Assembly (NCBI RefSeq): GCF_016861975.1
Contig: NZ_BOMB01000023.1
Location: forward strand, 186,001-250,000
Length of the DNA stretch: 64,000 nt
Direction of reading: 5' to 3'
From: Actinocatenispora rupis
GTDB lineage: Bacteria; Actinomycetota; Actinomycetes; Mycobacteriales; Micromonosporaceae
Shown here: in pieces, positions 36,066-43,154 of the stretch
Position numbering within the stretch: the first letter of the stretch is position 1
Layout: every line of letters begins with the position of its first letter
The notes under the pieces: model-generated
Told to the model about the DNA's origin: nothing
What the model saw: the letters and a program-made list of their open reading frames with translations, nothing else
Databases searched by the model: none
Translations under genes and position numbers: made by a program

Positions 36066-36383
36066 TCAGTCGTCGAACAGGTTCTCCAGGAAACTGCGAC
36101 GCTTCTTCGGGCGGCCGTAGTCCGAATGATGCCGGTCATCGTACCGGCGGTGGTCGTCGTACCTGGGCTGCTCGTGGCGCTGCTCGTACCGTGGGTCGTA
36201 CTGCTGGCGGTGGTCGGGGTGGCGCTGGGACTGGTCGTGCCAGCCGCGTTCGGCGTCGACGAGCCTTTCGAGCTCGCCCCGGTCGAGGAACAGACCGCGA
36301 CACTCGGTGCACTGGTCGATCGTGACGCCGTTCCGCTCGTACTGGCGCATGCGGCCCTGGCACTTGGGGCAGATGAGTTCCAT
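36066..36383 (-). CDS. Small zinc-ribbon protein (zf-TFIIB type)
   Basis: A 105-residue protein. The first 40 residues contain two CxxC pairs (CPKCQ and CTECRG) with the conserved LFLDRGELERLV tail of TFIIB-like zinc ribbons. The rest is a disordered His/Tyr/Asp/Arg-rich linker ending in a basic KKRRSFLENLFDD motif, also seen at the C-terminus of relatives. Function is unknown. Close to the downstream end of the phosphoribosyltransferase gene (17 bp), so probably co-transcribed. Confidence 0.85.
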   Translation of the reverse strand: MELICPKCQGRMRQYERNGVTIDQCTECRGLFLDRGELERLVDAERGWHDQSQRHPDHRQQYDPRYEQRHEQPRYDDHRRYDDRHHSDYGRPKKRRSFLENLFDD

Positions 36384-36400
36384 CGAGCAACGGTAGCCGG

Positions 36401-37063
36401 TCAGCCGAGCAGTCCCCGGACCTCCGCGTCCGAAACCTGCCGAAAGTCCTGGTAGAACTGGCCCACGGCGTCGAATCTCCGCGGTACGAGCGGGCACGCC
36501 ACCTCGTCCGCGACCCCGCCCAGCGCCGTCACCGCCTGCCGCGCACCCACCGGTACGCCCAGCACGACACGCCCCGCGCCCCGGCGTCGCGCCACCTCGA
36601 CCGCCGCGCGCGCCGTCGCCCCCGTCGCGAGCCCGTCGTCGACGAGTACGGCGACGCGGTCGGCGAGGTCCGCCGGCGGCCGGTCCCCCCGGTACTCGGC
36701 GTCCTGGCGGTCGAGTTCGGCCTGCTCGTTGGCGCGGACGGCGGCGATGTCCCACGGCGCCAGACGCTCGACGTAGTCGGTGAAGACGACGACCCCCTCC
36801 GGGCCGATCGCGCCGAACGCCACCTCCGGCGCCCACGGCACACCCAGCTTGCGCACCACGAGTACGTCCAGCGGGGCGCCCAGCCGGCCCGCGACCTCCG
36901 CCGCCACCGGCACACCGCCGCGCGCCAACCCCAGCACCGTCACGTCCGCCCGGCCCGCGTACCAGCCGAGACGTGCGGCGAGCGCCGCGCCGGCCTCCCG
37001 GCGATCCCGGTACGACCGGGCGGTGACCTGCGCGTCGGCCGGTCCCCACGCTCGGCTGCGCAC
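36401..37063 (-). CDS. Phosphoribosyltransferase-family protein
   Basis: A 220-residue protein with the PRPP-binding loop VAVLVDDGLATGATARAA and the N-terminal strand VTVLGLARGGVPVAAEVA, matching the type I PRTase group often annotated as erythromycin-esterase-associated. The reaction is not established. The GTG at 37063 sits almost on top of an AGGAGG site, so a start at the GTG encoding VTARSYRDRREAG (about 12 residues in) is possible. Only 9 bp downstream of the GT87-like gene and 17 bp from the zinc ribbon gene: likely one operon. Confidence 0.85.
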   Translation of the reverse strand: MRSRAWGPADAQVTARSYRDRREAGAALAARLGWYAGRADVTVLGLARGGVPVAAEVAGRLGAPLDVLVVRKLGVPWAPEVAFGAIGPEGVVVFTDYVERLAPWDIAAVRANEQAELDRQDAEYRGDRPPADLADRVAVLVDDGLATGATARAAVEVARRRGAGRVVLGVPVGARQAVTALGGVADEVACPLVPRRFDAVGQFYQDFRQVSDAEVRGLLG

Positions 37064-37072
37064 CCCTCCTGT

Positions 37073-38434
37073 CTACGCCAGATCCGACGCCGCCGCGACT
37101 CGAACGCCGGCACCCTCGGTGACGTCCGTCTCGTCACTCCGTGCGTACAACGCGACCGACCACACCGCGTACGCCGCCGGGTAGAGCAGGTAGCCGAACC
37201 GGGTCGCCGGCGCCAGCATGATCGCCAGCAGCATCGCCACCGCCGCGCGCCGGGCCGCCGCCGCCACGTCCACCGGCGGCCTGACCAGCAGGTACACCAT
37301 GAAGGCGAGGCCGGCGACGACGAGCAGCACGCTCGCCACCACCCCACCACCCGGTACGAGTACCGCGATGAGGTGGCCCGGCAGGTTGCTCGCCGCGGGA
37401 CTCTTCGCCAGGCCGTGGCCCAGCGGGTAGCGGACCAGGTTCTCGACCACGCCGTCCGGATCGCGCAGCGTGATCGGGCCCAGCGTGACGACCGGGATCG
37501 CCAGCGCCGGCAGCAGGTACCAGCCCAGCGGACGCCACGCGACGCGCCCGGCGCCGCCCCGTACGGCCACCACGACCGCGAGGATCACCAGTACCGGCAG
37601 GGCGAACAGTTTCATCGCCGCCGCGTCCCCCACGACCAGCCCCGCCGCCAGCCACCACACCGTGCCGCCGCTCCCGTCCCGCAGGCCCCGGACCGCGAAC
37701 GCCAGCGCCAGCAACGTCAACGCCAGTACCGGCATGTCGTCACCGCCGGTGGCCAACGTGAGCGCACAGATCGGCAGCACCGTCACCGCCTGCGCGGCAC
37801 GTACCAGGACGGTCGCCGGCGCGACCCGGCGCAGCAGCACCAGCGCCGCCACCAGCGCAACCGCCGTCACCACCGCGAACCACACCCGCGCGTCCGCCCA
37901 CCAGACGTCCCCGCCGTACCGCCGGGGCAGACCGAACACCGCGATCCCCGGGTTGTACGGCACGTACGCCAGGTAGCCCTGCGCGGGCAGCGCGGCCAGG
38001 ATCCCGTCATGCGACAGGTACGGGCTGCCCGTGTCCACGAGGCGGGCGGCGGCCACCTCCACCACACCCACCTCGTCCTGCGCCCGCCCCGGCATCCCCG
38101 TCGCACGCTGCGCCGACTCCACCACCAACGGCACCAGCGTCGTCGCCACCCAACCCACGAACACCACGGCCATGCGTACCGCGGGGGCCGTTGGGCGGTG
38201 GGTCGTCGCGCGGTGTGCCGTTGCCCGGCCTATCGTCAGCCGCTGGACCAGGGACAACACCGTCAGGGCGGCATAGCCGAAGACGGCGATCGTGCCCCAC
38301 GCCTTGTGCGCCGGCAAGTTCGACGTCACCGCGATGATCCCCGCGTACACGGTGGAACCCGCGTACAGCACGAGGTCGGCGACGGTGCCACGGCCGGCCC
38401 GGTGTACCGAGCGGGCGAGTCGGGTCAAGGTCAC
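37073..38434 (-). CDS. GT87-like (DUF2029) polytopic membrane protein
   Basis: A 453-residue protein with about ten to twelve hydrophobic helices. The first periplasmic loop carries the polar AARLVDTGSPYLSHDGIL pattern and YVPYNPGIAVFGLP, as in polyprenyl-phosphomannose-dependent GT87 transferases; the KLFALPVLVIL and NLPGHLIAV segments also fit. Sugar donor and acceptor unknown. The start is GTG with no strong Shine-Dalgarno site. It is probably first in an operon with the phosphoribosyltransferase and zinc-ribbon genes. Upstream lies AT-rich repeat copy B. Confidence 0.75.
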   Translation of the reverse strand: MTLTRLARSVHRAGRGTVADLVLYAGSTVYAGIIAVTSNLPAHKAWGTIAVFGYAALTVLSLVQRLTIGRATAHRATTHRPTAPAVRMAVVFVGWVATTLVPLVVESAQRATGMPGRAQDEVGVVEVAAARLVDTGSPYLSHDGILAALPAQGYLAYVPYNPGIAVFGLPRRYGGDVWWADARVWFAVVTAVALVAALVLLRRVAPATVLVRAAQAVTVLPICALTLATGGDDMPVLALTLLALAFAVRGLRDGSGGTVWWLAAGLVVGDAAAMKLFALPVLVILAVVVAVRGGAGRVAWRPLGWYLLPALAIPVVTLGPITLRDPDGVVENLVRYPLGHGLAKSPAASNLPGHLIAVLVPGGGVVASVLLVVAGLAFMVYLLVRPPVDVAAAARRAAVAMLLAIMLAPATRFGYLLYPAAYAVWSVALYARSDETDVTEGAGVRVAAASDLA

Positions 38435-38491
38435 GACGGAGAGTGTGTCACTGCGGAGTACGGGCTGTCGCGCCCGTGTTGATCTTGGCCG

Positions 38492-38572
38492 CTATCGATT
38501 GTCCAATTGTTCAACTGTCGCATTGTTCAACTGTTCAACAATTGGACAATGTGACAGTTGAACAATCGATAG
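38492..38572. repeat. AT-rich inverted-repeat element, copy B
   Basis: An 81-bp element with terminal inverted repeats CTATCGATTGT.. / ..CAATCGATAG and flanking GATCTTG / CAAGATC that extend the dyad. It aligns to the reverse complement of copy A (19935-20007), including GTTGATCTTG on the left and the core TTGTTCAACTGTTCAACAAT. It differs from copy A by two short indels. It lies in the 288-bp gap between the GT87-like and GGDEF-EAL genes. Confidence 0.85.
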
Positions 38573-38605
38573 GTGCCCAAGATCCACAAACCGCCCCGCC
38601 GACTC

Positions 38606-38661
38606 GACACGCACCCGGCCTCACACGCCCGAACGACACGCACCCGGCCTCACACGCCCGA
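38606..38661. repeat. 29-bp-period tandem repeat
   Basis: Two exact 27-bp copies (38606-38632 and 38635-38661), each starting GACACGCACCCGGCC, followed by a degenerate third copy. It lies next to repeat copy B, downstream of the GGDEF-EAL stop. Confidence 0.75.
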
Positions 38662-38722
38662 CTCGACACGTGCCCGAGCCGACGCACGCCGACCCGACAC
38701 GCCCGGCCATACACGCCCCGGC

Positions 38723-41206
38723 TCAGAGCCGGTGCCGGTTCCCCCGTACCAACCGCGCCGCCGGTATCCGGATGACCTGAGCGTCGGACGACATGGACGG
38801 CGCGAGGGCACCGCCGGCGCCGAGTACGTCGCGGACTTTCTCGGCGGACACGGCCCGGCTGAACAGGTGGCCTTGCCCGGTGGGGCAGCCGAGTTCGAAG
38901 AGCAGGGCGCGCTGTTGTTGGCTTTCGACGCCTTCGGCGACGACGGCGAGGTTGAGGCCGCGCCCGAGGTCGATGGCGCTGCGTACGACGGCGGCGGACT
39001 CGGGTGAGGTGGTGAGTCCGGCGACGAAGCTGCGGTCGATCTTGAGTTCGTCGACGGGGACGCGGGCGAGCATGGCGAGCGACGACGTGCCGGTACCGAA
39101 GTCGTCGAGCGCGATCCGTACGCCGAGTTCGCGGAGGGCGAGGAGGATCTCGTCGACGACGTCGAGACGGGACAGGTTGAGCGTCTCGGTGAGTTCGAGG
39201 GTGAGCCGCTCGGGCGGTACGTCGACGCGCGCGAGCCGCCGCGACACGAGGTCGGGGAAGCCGGGGTCGAGCAGGCTGCGGGGCGAGACGTTGACGGACA
39301 CGCCGATCGGGTACCCGGCGCCGGCCCAGTCCTGCGCGGCGTCGAGCGCGGCGTCGAGGACCACTTCGGTGAACTCGGGGAGCAGGTCGCTGCGTTCGAT
39401 GGCGGTGAGGAAGTGGTGCGGGTTGAGGTCTCCGCGGTACGGGTGGTGCCAGCGGGCGAGCGCTTCGGCGGCGGTGACCTGGCCGGAGTTGAGGTCGACG
39501 ATCGGCTGGAACCGTACGGCGAACTGGTCGTCGGCGAGGGCGGAGCGCAGGTCGCCGCCGAGGGCGAGCCGGGTCACGTCGGCGGTGTCTCGCGTCCGGG
39601 CGTACTGAGCGAGCCGTACTCCTTCGCGTTTCGCCTGGTACATGGCCACATCGGCGCGTCGCAGCAGTTCGCCGACCCCACCCTGTACGGGGGCGAGCGC
39701 GACGCCGGCGCTGCCGCCGACGGTGATGCGGATGCCGTCGACCTCGATCGGCGGGTCGAGCGTGGCGAGCATCTGCCGGGCCCGGTGCACGGCCAGCGCC
39801 GGCGCGGCGAGTGCCACGAACAGCACCGCGAACTCGTCACCACCGAGCCGTACGACGATGTCGTCGGGGCCGGCGGCGGTGGCGAGCCGGCGCCCGATGG
39901 CGGTCAGCACCTCGTCACCGGCGGAGTGCCCGAGGGTGTCGTTGACCTCCTTGAAGTGGTCGAGGTCGATCAGCACCATCGCGTGCGTGCCGCGGACGGG
40001 CCGCTGGCGCAGGATCTCCTCGCCCTGTCGCAGCAGGTACCGCCGGTTGGCGAGGCCGGTGAGCGGGTCGTGCGCGGCGTCGTGCGCGTGCCGGGCGGCC
40101 CGGTGCTGCGCCTCGGCGTACGCGTAGGCGTTGCGCAGCGCGGTACCGAGCGCGGCGGCGAACGTACGCAGCGCGTACCGCTCGCGTTCGGTGAGTCGGA
40201 CCCGGCCGCGGAACCGTAGCCGCAGCTCGCCGGGGCCTTCGTCGTGGTCGCGCTGGCCGCCGAGCGGGATGGCGATGGTCTCGCCGGGTGCCGCGTCGGG
40301 CGCCTCGTCGGCCTGACCGGCCCAGTCGACGCCCTGCTGGTCGCCGCGGACGATGCCGGCGGGCTCGTCGCCGAGACGTACGAGGACCTCGACCTGGTCG
40401 GCGGAGAACAGTTCGGCGGCACTGGTCACCGCGGTACTCAGGACCGATTCGAGGTCGACGTTGGAGAACCGGTCGGTCGCGGCGGCGATCCGCTGCCACG
40501 TGGCCCGTTCGGTCCGGGTACGCAACCGGTTGGTGGAAATGAGCCGCACGCTGAGCAGCAGCGGCGGCAGGGCGAGCAGCAACCGCGGGTCGAATCGCAG
40601 CATGGCGAGCGCGACGAATGCGGTGCCGATGTTTCCGCAGATGGCGATCAGTTCGACCCGGTGCATCGGCAGCAGCGGCACCTTGGCCCCGCTGGCGAGT
40701 CGTACGGCGATGCCGACGGAAATGTTCGCGACCAGTGCGTAGACCACGGCGGCGGCGACGAGTGCGAGCGCGCCGCGGAGCGTGAAGGGGTCGACCCGGC
40801 TACCGGCGACGAAATAGCAGACGACGGCGGCGGCACTGACCGCGACGATCTGCTTTCCCACATTGAGTACGAGTTTGGAGAATGCGCGCCGCTCGATCAG
40901 TTCGGCGATCAGGCGACCGATCATCGCCGCCCAGACGACCTCGCTGGACGGCAGCATCACCAACCCGATGATCAGCGCGGCCTCACCCCAGGCGAACTGG
41001 ATGCCCTGGCTGCGGATGCGGATCTCCAGGTTGGCCAGCCCGGCCACGGCGTACAGCGCGACCAGTCCGGCCGCCTGCCACGCGAGGTGGGACGGCCCGG
41101 GCAGCTTCGCGGTGGCGATCAGCAGCACGCTCAACGCCACTGCCCCGTACCCGCTGATGTAGCGGCTCAGGCGGCGGTTCGGCACTTCGGTACTGGATGT
41201 GCTCAC
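38723..41206 (-). CDS. Membrane GGDEF-EAL cyclic-di-GMP protein
   Basis: An 827-residue protein. About six membrane helices (residues 18-230) are followed by a GAF-like region (about 240-375), then GGDEF (DPLTGLANRRYLL; active site LGGDEF intact) and EAL (AAEALARWHHP; later DDFGTG, KIDRSF and AEGVES all present). Both catalytic sites look competent, so it may synthesise and break down c-di-GMP, a signal controlling development in actinobacteria. The start is GTG with a weak ribosome-binding site. The heptapeptide micro-ORF array lies directly upstream on the same strand, 151 bp away. Confidence 0.93.
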   Translation of the reverse strand: MSTSSTEVPNRRLSRYISGYGAVALSVLLIATAKLPGPSHLAWQAAGLVALYAVAGLANLEIRIRSQGIQFAWGEAALIIGLVMLPSSEVVWAAMIGRLIAELIERRAFSKLVLNVGKQIVAVSAAAVVCYFVAGSRVDPFTLRGALALVAAAVVYALVANISVGIAVRLASGAKVPLLPMHRVELIAICGNIGTAFVALAMLRFDPRLLLALPPLLLSVRLISTNRLRTRTERATWQRIAAATDRFSNVDLESVLSTAVTSAAELFSADQVEVLVRLGDEPAGIVRGDQQGVDWAGQADEAPDAAPGETIAIPLGGQRDHDEGPGELRLRFRGRVRLTERERYALRTFAAALGTALRNAYAYAEAQHRAARHAHDAAHDPLTGLANRRYLLRQGEEILRQRPVRGTHAMVLIDLDHFKEVNDTLGHSAGDEVLTAIGRRLATAAGPDDIVVRLGGDEFAVLFVALAAPALAVHRARQMLATLDPPIEVDGIRITVGGSAGVALAPVQGGVGELLRRADVAMYQAKREGVRLAQYARTRDTADVTRLALGGDLRSALADDQFAVRFQPIVDLNSGQVTAAEALARWHHPYRGDLNPHHFLTAIERSDLLPEFTEVVLDAALDAAQDWAGAGYPIGVSVNVSPRSLLDPGFPDLVSRRLARVDVPPERLTLELTETLNLSRLDVVDEILLALRELGVRIALDDFGTGTSSLAMLARVPVDELKIDRSFVAGLTTSPESAAVVRSAIDLGRGLNLAVVAEGVESQQQRALLFELGCPTGQGHLFSRAVSAEKVRDVLGAGGALAPSMSSDAQVIRIPAARLVRGNRHRL

Positions 41207-41357
41207 GGTGACCAGTCCGCGGGGGAGGGGAAGCGCATGACAGGTGACGCAATCCTATACGCGCGGGTGGGACGTCGGGACACGTGCCGGTCACGATGGT
41301 TCACCGGGCACCTCCGGTACTTTCCGTCCGGCTTGCGGAACCGCTCCGCCGGCGCCG

Positions 41358-41381
41358 TCAGGACCAGTTGTGTTCGCGCAT
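41358..41381 (-). CDS. Micro-ORF MREHNWS, unit 13 (last in transcription order)
   Basis: Encodes MREHNWS. The only unit with GAA for Glu. Its Shine-Dalgarno site is degenerate (GAGGGGG), and it is set apart from the rest by an 80-nt spacer. Closest to the GGDEF-EAL gene. Confidence 0.7.
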   Translation of the reverse strand: MREHNWS

Positions 41382-41461
41382 GACACCCCCTCGGTACGGG
41401 CCGCGTATCGGGAAAACGCCTGCTGCGGGTGTTCCCGCTTCGTGTGTGCCGCTGTCGGTGG

Positions 41462-41485
41462 TCACGACCAGTTGTGCTCGCGCAT
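41462..41485 (-). CDS. Micro-ORF MREHNWS, unit 12
   Basis: Encodes MREHNWS with Ser TCG. It has a strong AAGGAGGG site 6 nt before ATG. Confidence 0.75.
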   Translation of the reverse strand: MREHNWS

Positions 41486-41522
41486 CGCCGACCCTCCTTT
41501 CTCGTACGCGCCGAACATCGAC

Positions 41523-41546
41523 TCAGGACCAGTTGTGCTCGCGCAC
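41523..41546 (-). CDS. Micro-ORF MREHNWS, unit 11 (GTG start)
   Basis: The same heptapeptide, but the start codon is GTG; AAGGGAG lies 7 nt upstream. Ser is TCC. The start-codon swap preserves translation. Confidence 0.7.
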   Translation of the reverse strand: MREHNWS

Positions 41547-41589
41547 CGGCGTACTCCCTTCTCGCGCTCCGACCGCCGGACACTCCGGT

Positions 41590-41613
41590 TCACGACCAGT
41601 TGTGCTCGCGCAT
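41590..41613 (-). CDS. Micro-ORF MREHNWS, unit 10
   Basis: Encodes MREHNWS with Ser TCG; GAGAGGAG lies 6 nt before ATG. Confidence 0.75.
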   Translation of the reverse strand: MREHNWS

Positions 41614-41658
41614 CCCGCGCTCCTCTCCGTGCGTCGCCGAACGGTTGCCGTCGCGTAC

Positions 41659-41682
41659 TCAGGACCAGTTGTGCTCGCGCAT
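41659..41682 (-). CDS. Micro-ORF MREHNWS, unit 9
   Basis: Encodes MREHNWS with Ser TCC; AAAGGAGA lies 6 nt before ATG. Confidence 0.75.
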   Translation of the reverse strand: MREHNWS

Positions 41683-41723
41683 CGTGCGTCTCCTTTCCGT
41701 GCGCCCTTCCGTTTTCCCGTCGC

Positions 41724-41747
41724 TCACGACCAGTTGTGCTCGCGCAT
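41724..41747 (-). CDS. Micro-ORF MREHNWS, unit 8
   Basis: Encodes MREHNWS with Ser TCG; AAAGGAGAA lies 6 nt before ATG. Pairs with the unit at 41995 in the 271-bp higher-order duplication. Confidence 0.75.
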   Translation of the reverse strand: MREHNWS

Positions 41748-41792
41748 GTCGCGTTCTCCTTTCCGCTTCGGTCCGATGGTGGTGCGGTGCGG

Positions 41793-41816
41793 TCAGGACC
41801 AGTTGTGCTCGCGCAT
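41793..41816 (-). CDS. Micro-ORF MREHNWS, unit 7
   Basis: Encodes MREHNWS with Ser TCC; AAGGAGAA lies 4 nt before ATG. Its upstream 45-nt spacer is almost identical to that of the unit at 42062. Confidence 0.75.
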   Translation of the reverse strand: MREHNWS

Positions 41817-41861
41817 GTGCTTCTCCTTCCGGGTTCGTCGTCCACGTTTCCTTCGCGATAC

Positions 41862-41885
41862 TCAGGACCAGTTGTGCTCGCGCAT
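41862..41885 (-). CDS. Micro-ORF MREHNWS, unit 6
   Basis: Encodes MREHNWS with Ser TCC; AAAGGAGAA lies 6 nt before ATG. Confidence 0.75.
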   Translation of the reverse strand: MREHNWS

Positions 41886-41926
41886 TTGCGTTCTCCTTTC
41901 CGGCGGTAGGACCGGGGTGGCGTGCA

Positions 41927-41950
41927 TCAGGACCAGTTGTGCTCGCGCAT
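41927..41950 (-). CDS. Micro-ORF MREHNWS, unit 5
   Basis: Encodes MREHNWS with Ser TCC; GAGAGGAGAA lies about 7 nt before ATG. Its upstream spacer resembles that of the unit at 41659. Confidence 0.75.
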   Translation of the reverse strand: MREHNWS

Positions 41951-41994
41951 CGTGCGTTCTCCTCTCCGTGCGGCGTGGAACCGTTTCCCGTCGC

Positions 41995-42018
41995 TCACGA
42001 CCAGTTGTGCTCGCGCAT
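41995..42018 (-). CDS. Micro-ORF MREHNWS, unit 4
   Basis: Encodes MREHNWS with Ser TCG; AAAGGAGA lies 5 nt before ATG. Confidence 0.75.
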   Translation of the reverse strand: MREHNWS

Positions 42019-42061
42019 GTCGCTCTCCTTTCCACTTCGGTTCGACGGTGGTGCGGTGCGG

Positions 42062-42085
42062 TCAGGACCAGTTGTGCTCGCGCAT
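42062..42085 (-). CDS. Micro-ORF MREHNWS, unit 3
   Basis: Encodes MREHNWS with Ser TCC; AAGGAGAA lies 4 nt before ATG, as in the unit at 41793. Confidence 0.75.
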   Translation of the reverse strand: MREHNWS

Positions 42086-42130
42086 GTGCTTCTCCTTCCG
42101 GGTTCGTCGTCCACGTTTCCTTCGCGGTAC

Positions 42131-42154
42131 TCAGGACCAGTTGTGCTCGCGCAT
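42131..42154 (-). CDS. Micro-ORF MREHNWS, unit 2
   Basis: Encodes MREHNWS with Ser TCC; AAGGAGAA lies 5 nt before ATG. Confidence 0.75.
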   Translation of the reverse strand: MREHNWS

Positions 42155-42195
42155 TCGCGTTCTCCTTCCGGGTGGTACGGATCGGGTGGTGTGGC

Positions 42196-42219
42196 TCAGG
42201 ACCAGTTGTGCTCGCGCAT
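42196..42219 (-). CDS. Micro-ORF MREHNWS, unit 1 (first in transcription order)
   Basis: Encodes MREHNWS with Ser TCC. The upstream site is only G-rich (TGGGGG), weaker than in the interior units. The promoter of the array should lie in 42220-42657. Confidence 0.7.
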   Translation of the reverse strand: MREHNWS

Positions 42220-42657
42220 GAGCGACCCCCAGACGAATGCGGAATGTAAGTGCCGGGCGCGCGCACCGTGACCGTCCACAACCCGGGCGCCGTACGCGGG
42301 TCGCGGTGGTACTCGGCTGCCGCCATAGCCGCGCCTCCAACGAGATGCACGCAGGGCGCCGTGCCCGGACCTGACGTCTCGGCGCGTCGACGTCGTGCGT
42401 GGGAGGAACATCGCCAGAATAGAGAGGCGTCGATGCGGCGGCCATTGGAGAACTCGCCGGCAATCTGGCGATGGGTGCGTATTCTCCCGCGCATCGATGT
42501 TCTTCCGGGTACGCACCGGTATCACCGGTTCCCATTACTCCGGCGGCTGTGCCATTCGCGGACGGCGACGGCCCGCACCCATCGGTACGGCTGGCGAACG
42601 CGCAGCGTGTTCGTCCCTGCGGGCCCGCCGACCGGCGTGGCTCAGTAGGCTCGGCAC
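42220..42657. other. 438-bp gap between micro-ORF array and moaC
   Basis: No convincing protein gene. On the minus strand an ATG at 42326 with TGGAGG 6 nt upstream opens a frame with good codon bias for about 25 codons, but the bias then collapses and there is no early stop. On the plus side the region must hold the moaC promoter. Locally AT-richer patches occur around 42410-42540. No tRNA or recognised riboswitch seen. Confidence 0.5.
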
Positions 42658-43152
42658 GTGACGCAGCGCAGTACCCAGTTGACCCACGTCGACGAGACCG
42701 GCGCCGCCCGGATGGTCGACGTCTCGGGCAAGGACGTGTCGGCCCGCACCGCCACCGCCGCGGGCGTACTGAAGACGACGGTGGAGGTGGTGGACCTGAT
42801 CCGTGCGGACGGCCTGCCGAAGGGCGATGCCCTTGCGGTGGCGCGGATCGCGGGGATCATGGCCGCGAAACGCACACCGGACCTGGTGCCGCTCTGCCAC
42901 CCGATCGCGATCCACGGCGTCGCCGTCGAGCTGACCCCGCATGAGTCCACAGTGGACATTCACGCCACGGTACGCACGGCGGACCGTACCGGTGTCGAGA
43001 TGGAGGCGTTGACCGCGGTGATGGCGGCCGGGCTGGCGCTGGTCGACATGGTCAAGGCGGTCGACCCCGCGGCGAGCGTGGACGCGGTGCGCGTGTTACG
43101 CAAGGAGGGCGGGAAGACGGGTACGTGGATCCGGCCCGAGGACAGGGGGTAG
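42658..43152 (+). CDS. moaC: Cyclic pyranopterin monophosphate synthase
   Basis: A 164-residue enzyme that completes the first step of molybdenum cofactor synthesis after MoaA, forming cPMP. The family core KRTPDLVPLCHPI, THVDETGAARMVDVS at the N-terminus and the late GVEMEALTAVMAAGLALVDM segment are all present. The start is GTG. First gene of moaC / moaB-moeA fusion / moaE, with 2 bp between moaC and the fusion gene. Confidence 0.97.
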   Translation: MTQRSTQLTHVDETGAARMVDVSGKDVSARTATAAGVLKTTVEVVDLIRADGLPKGDALAVARIAGIMAAKRTPDLVPLCHPIAIHGVAVELTPHESTVDIHATVRTADRTGVEMEALTAVMAAGLALVDMVKAVDPAASVDAVRVLRKEGGKTGTWIRPEDRG

Positions 43153-43154
43153 CG

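Larger units (their letters stand above)
41358..42219 (-). repeat. Array of 13 tandem heptapeptide micro-ORFs (MREHNWS)
   Basis: Thirteen 24-nt units, each start-CGC-Glu-CAC-AAC-TGG-Ser-TGA on the minus strand, spaced 37-45 nt apart (one gap of 80 nt). Eleven are preceded by AAGGAG-type sites 4-7 nt from the start. Differences between units are confined to silent positions: Glu GAA in unit 41358, Ser TCG in units 41462, 41590, 41724 and 41995, and a GTG start in unit 41523. Spacers are related in pairs with a higher-order period near 269 bp. Oriented toward the GGDEF-EAL gene. Confidence 0.95.

Noticed and set aside
41358-42219. CRISPR array reading of the 24-nt repeats with 37-45 nt spacers
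   Set aside because: Spacing is CRISPR-like, but the repeat ends exactly at start and stop codons, differences are silent, the spacers are related to one another and carry Shine-Dalgarno sites at a fixed place, and no cas gene is in the window.
42220-42326. Leader protein from ATG 42326 (MAAAEYHRDPRTAPG..) ahead of the micro-ORFs
   Set aside because: Good Shine-Dalgarno site and early codon bias, but no stop before the array and the bias collapses after about 25 codons; too weak to call a gene.
41862-42494. Long minus-strand frames (up to 210 codons) running through the array and ending in MREHNWS
   Set aside because: They arise because a high-GC strand has few stops; codon bias is poor, the units are read in different frames, and the strong ribosome-binding sites point to the short frames.
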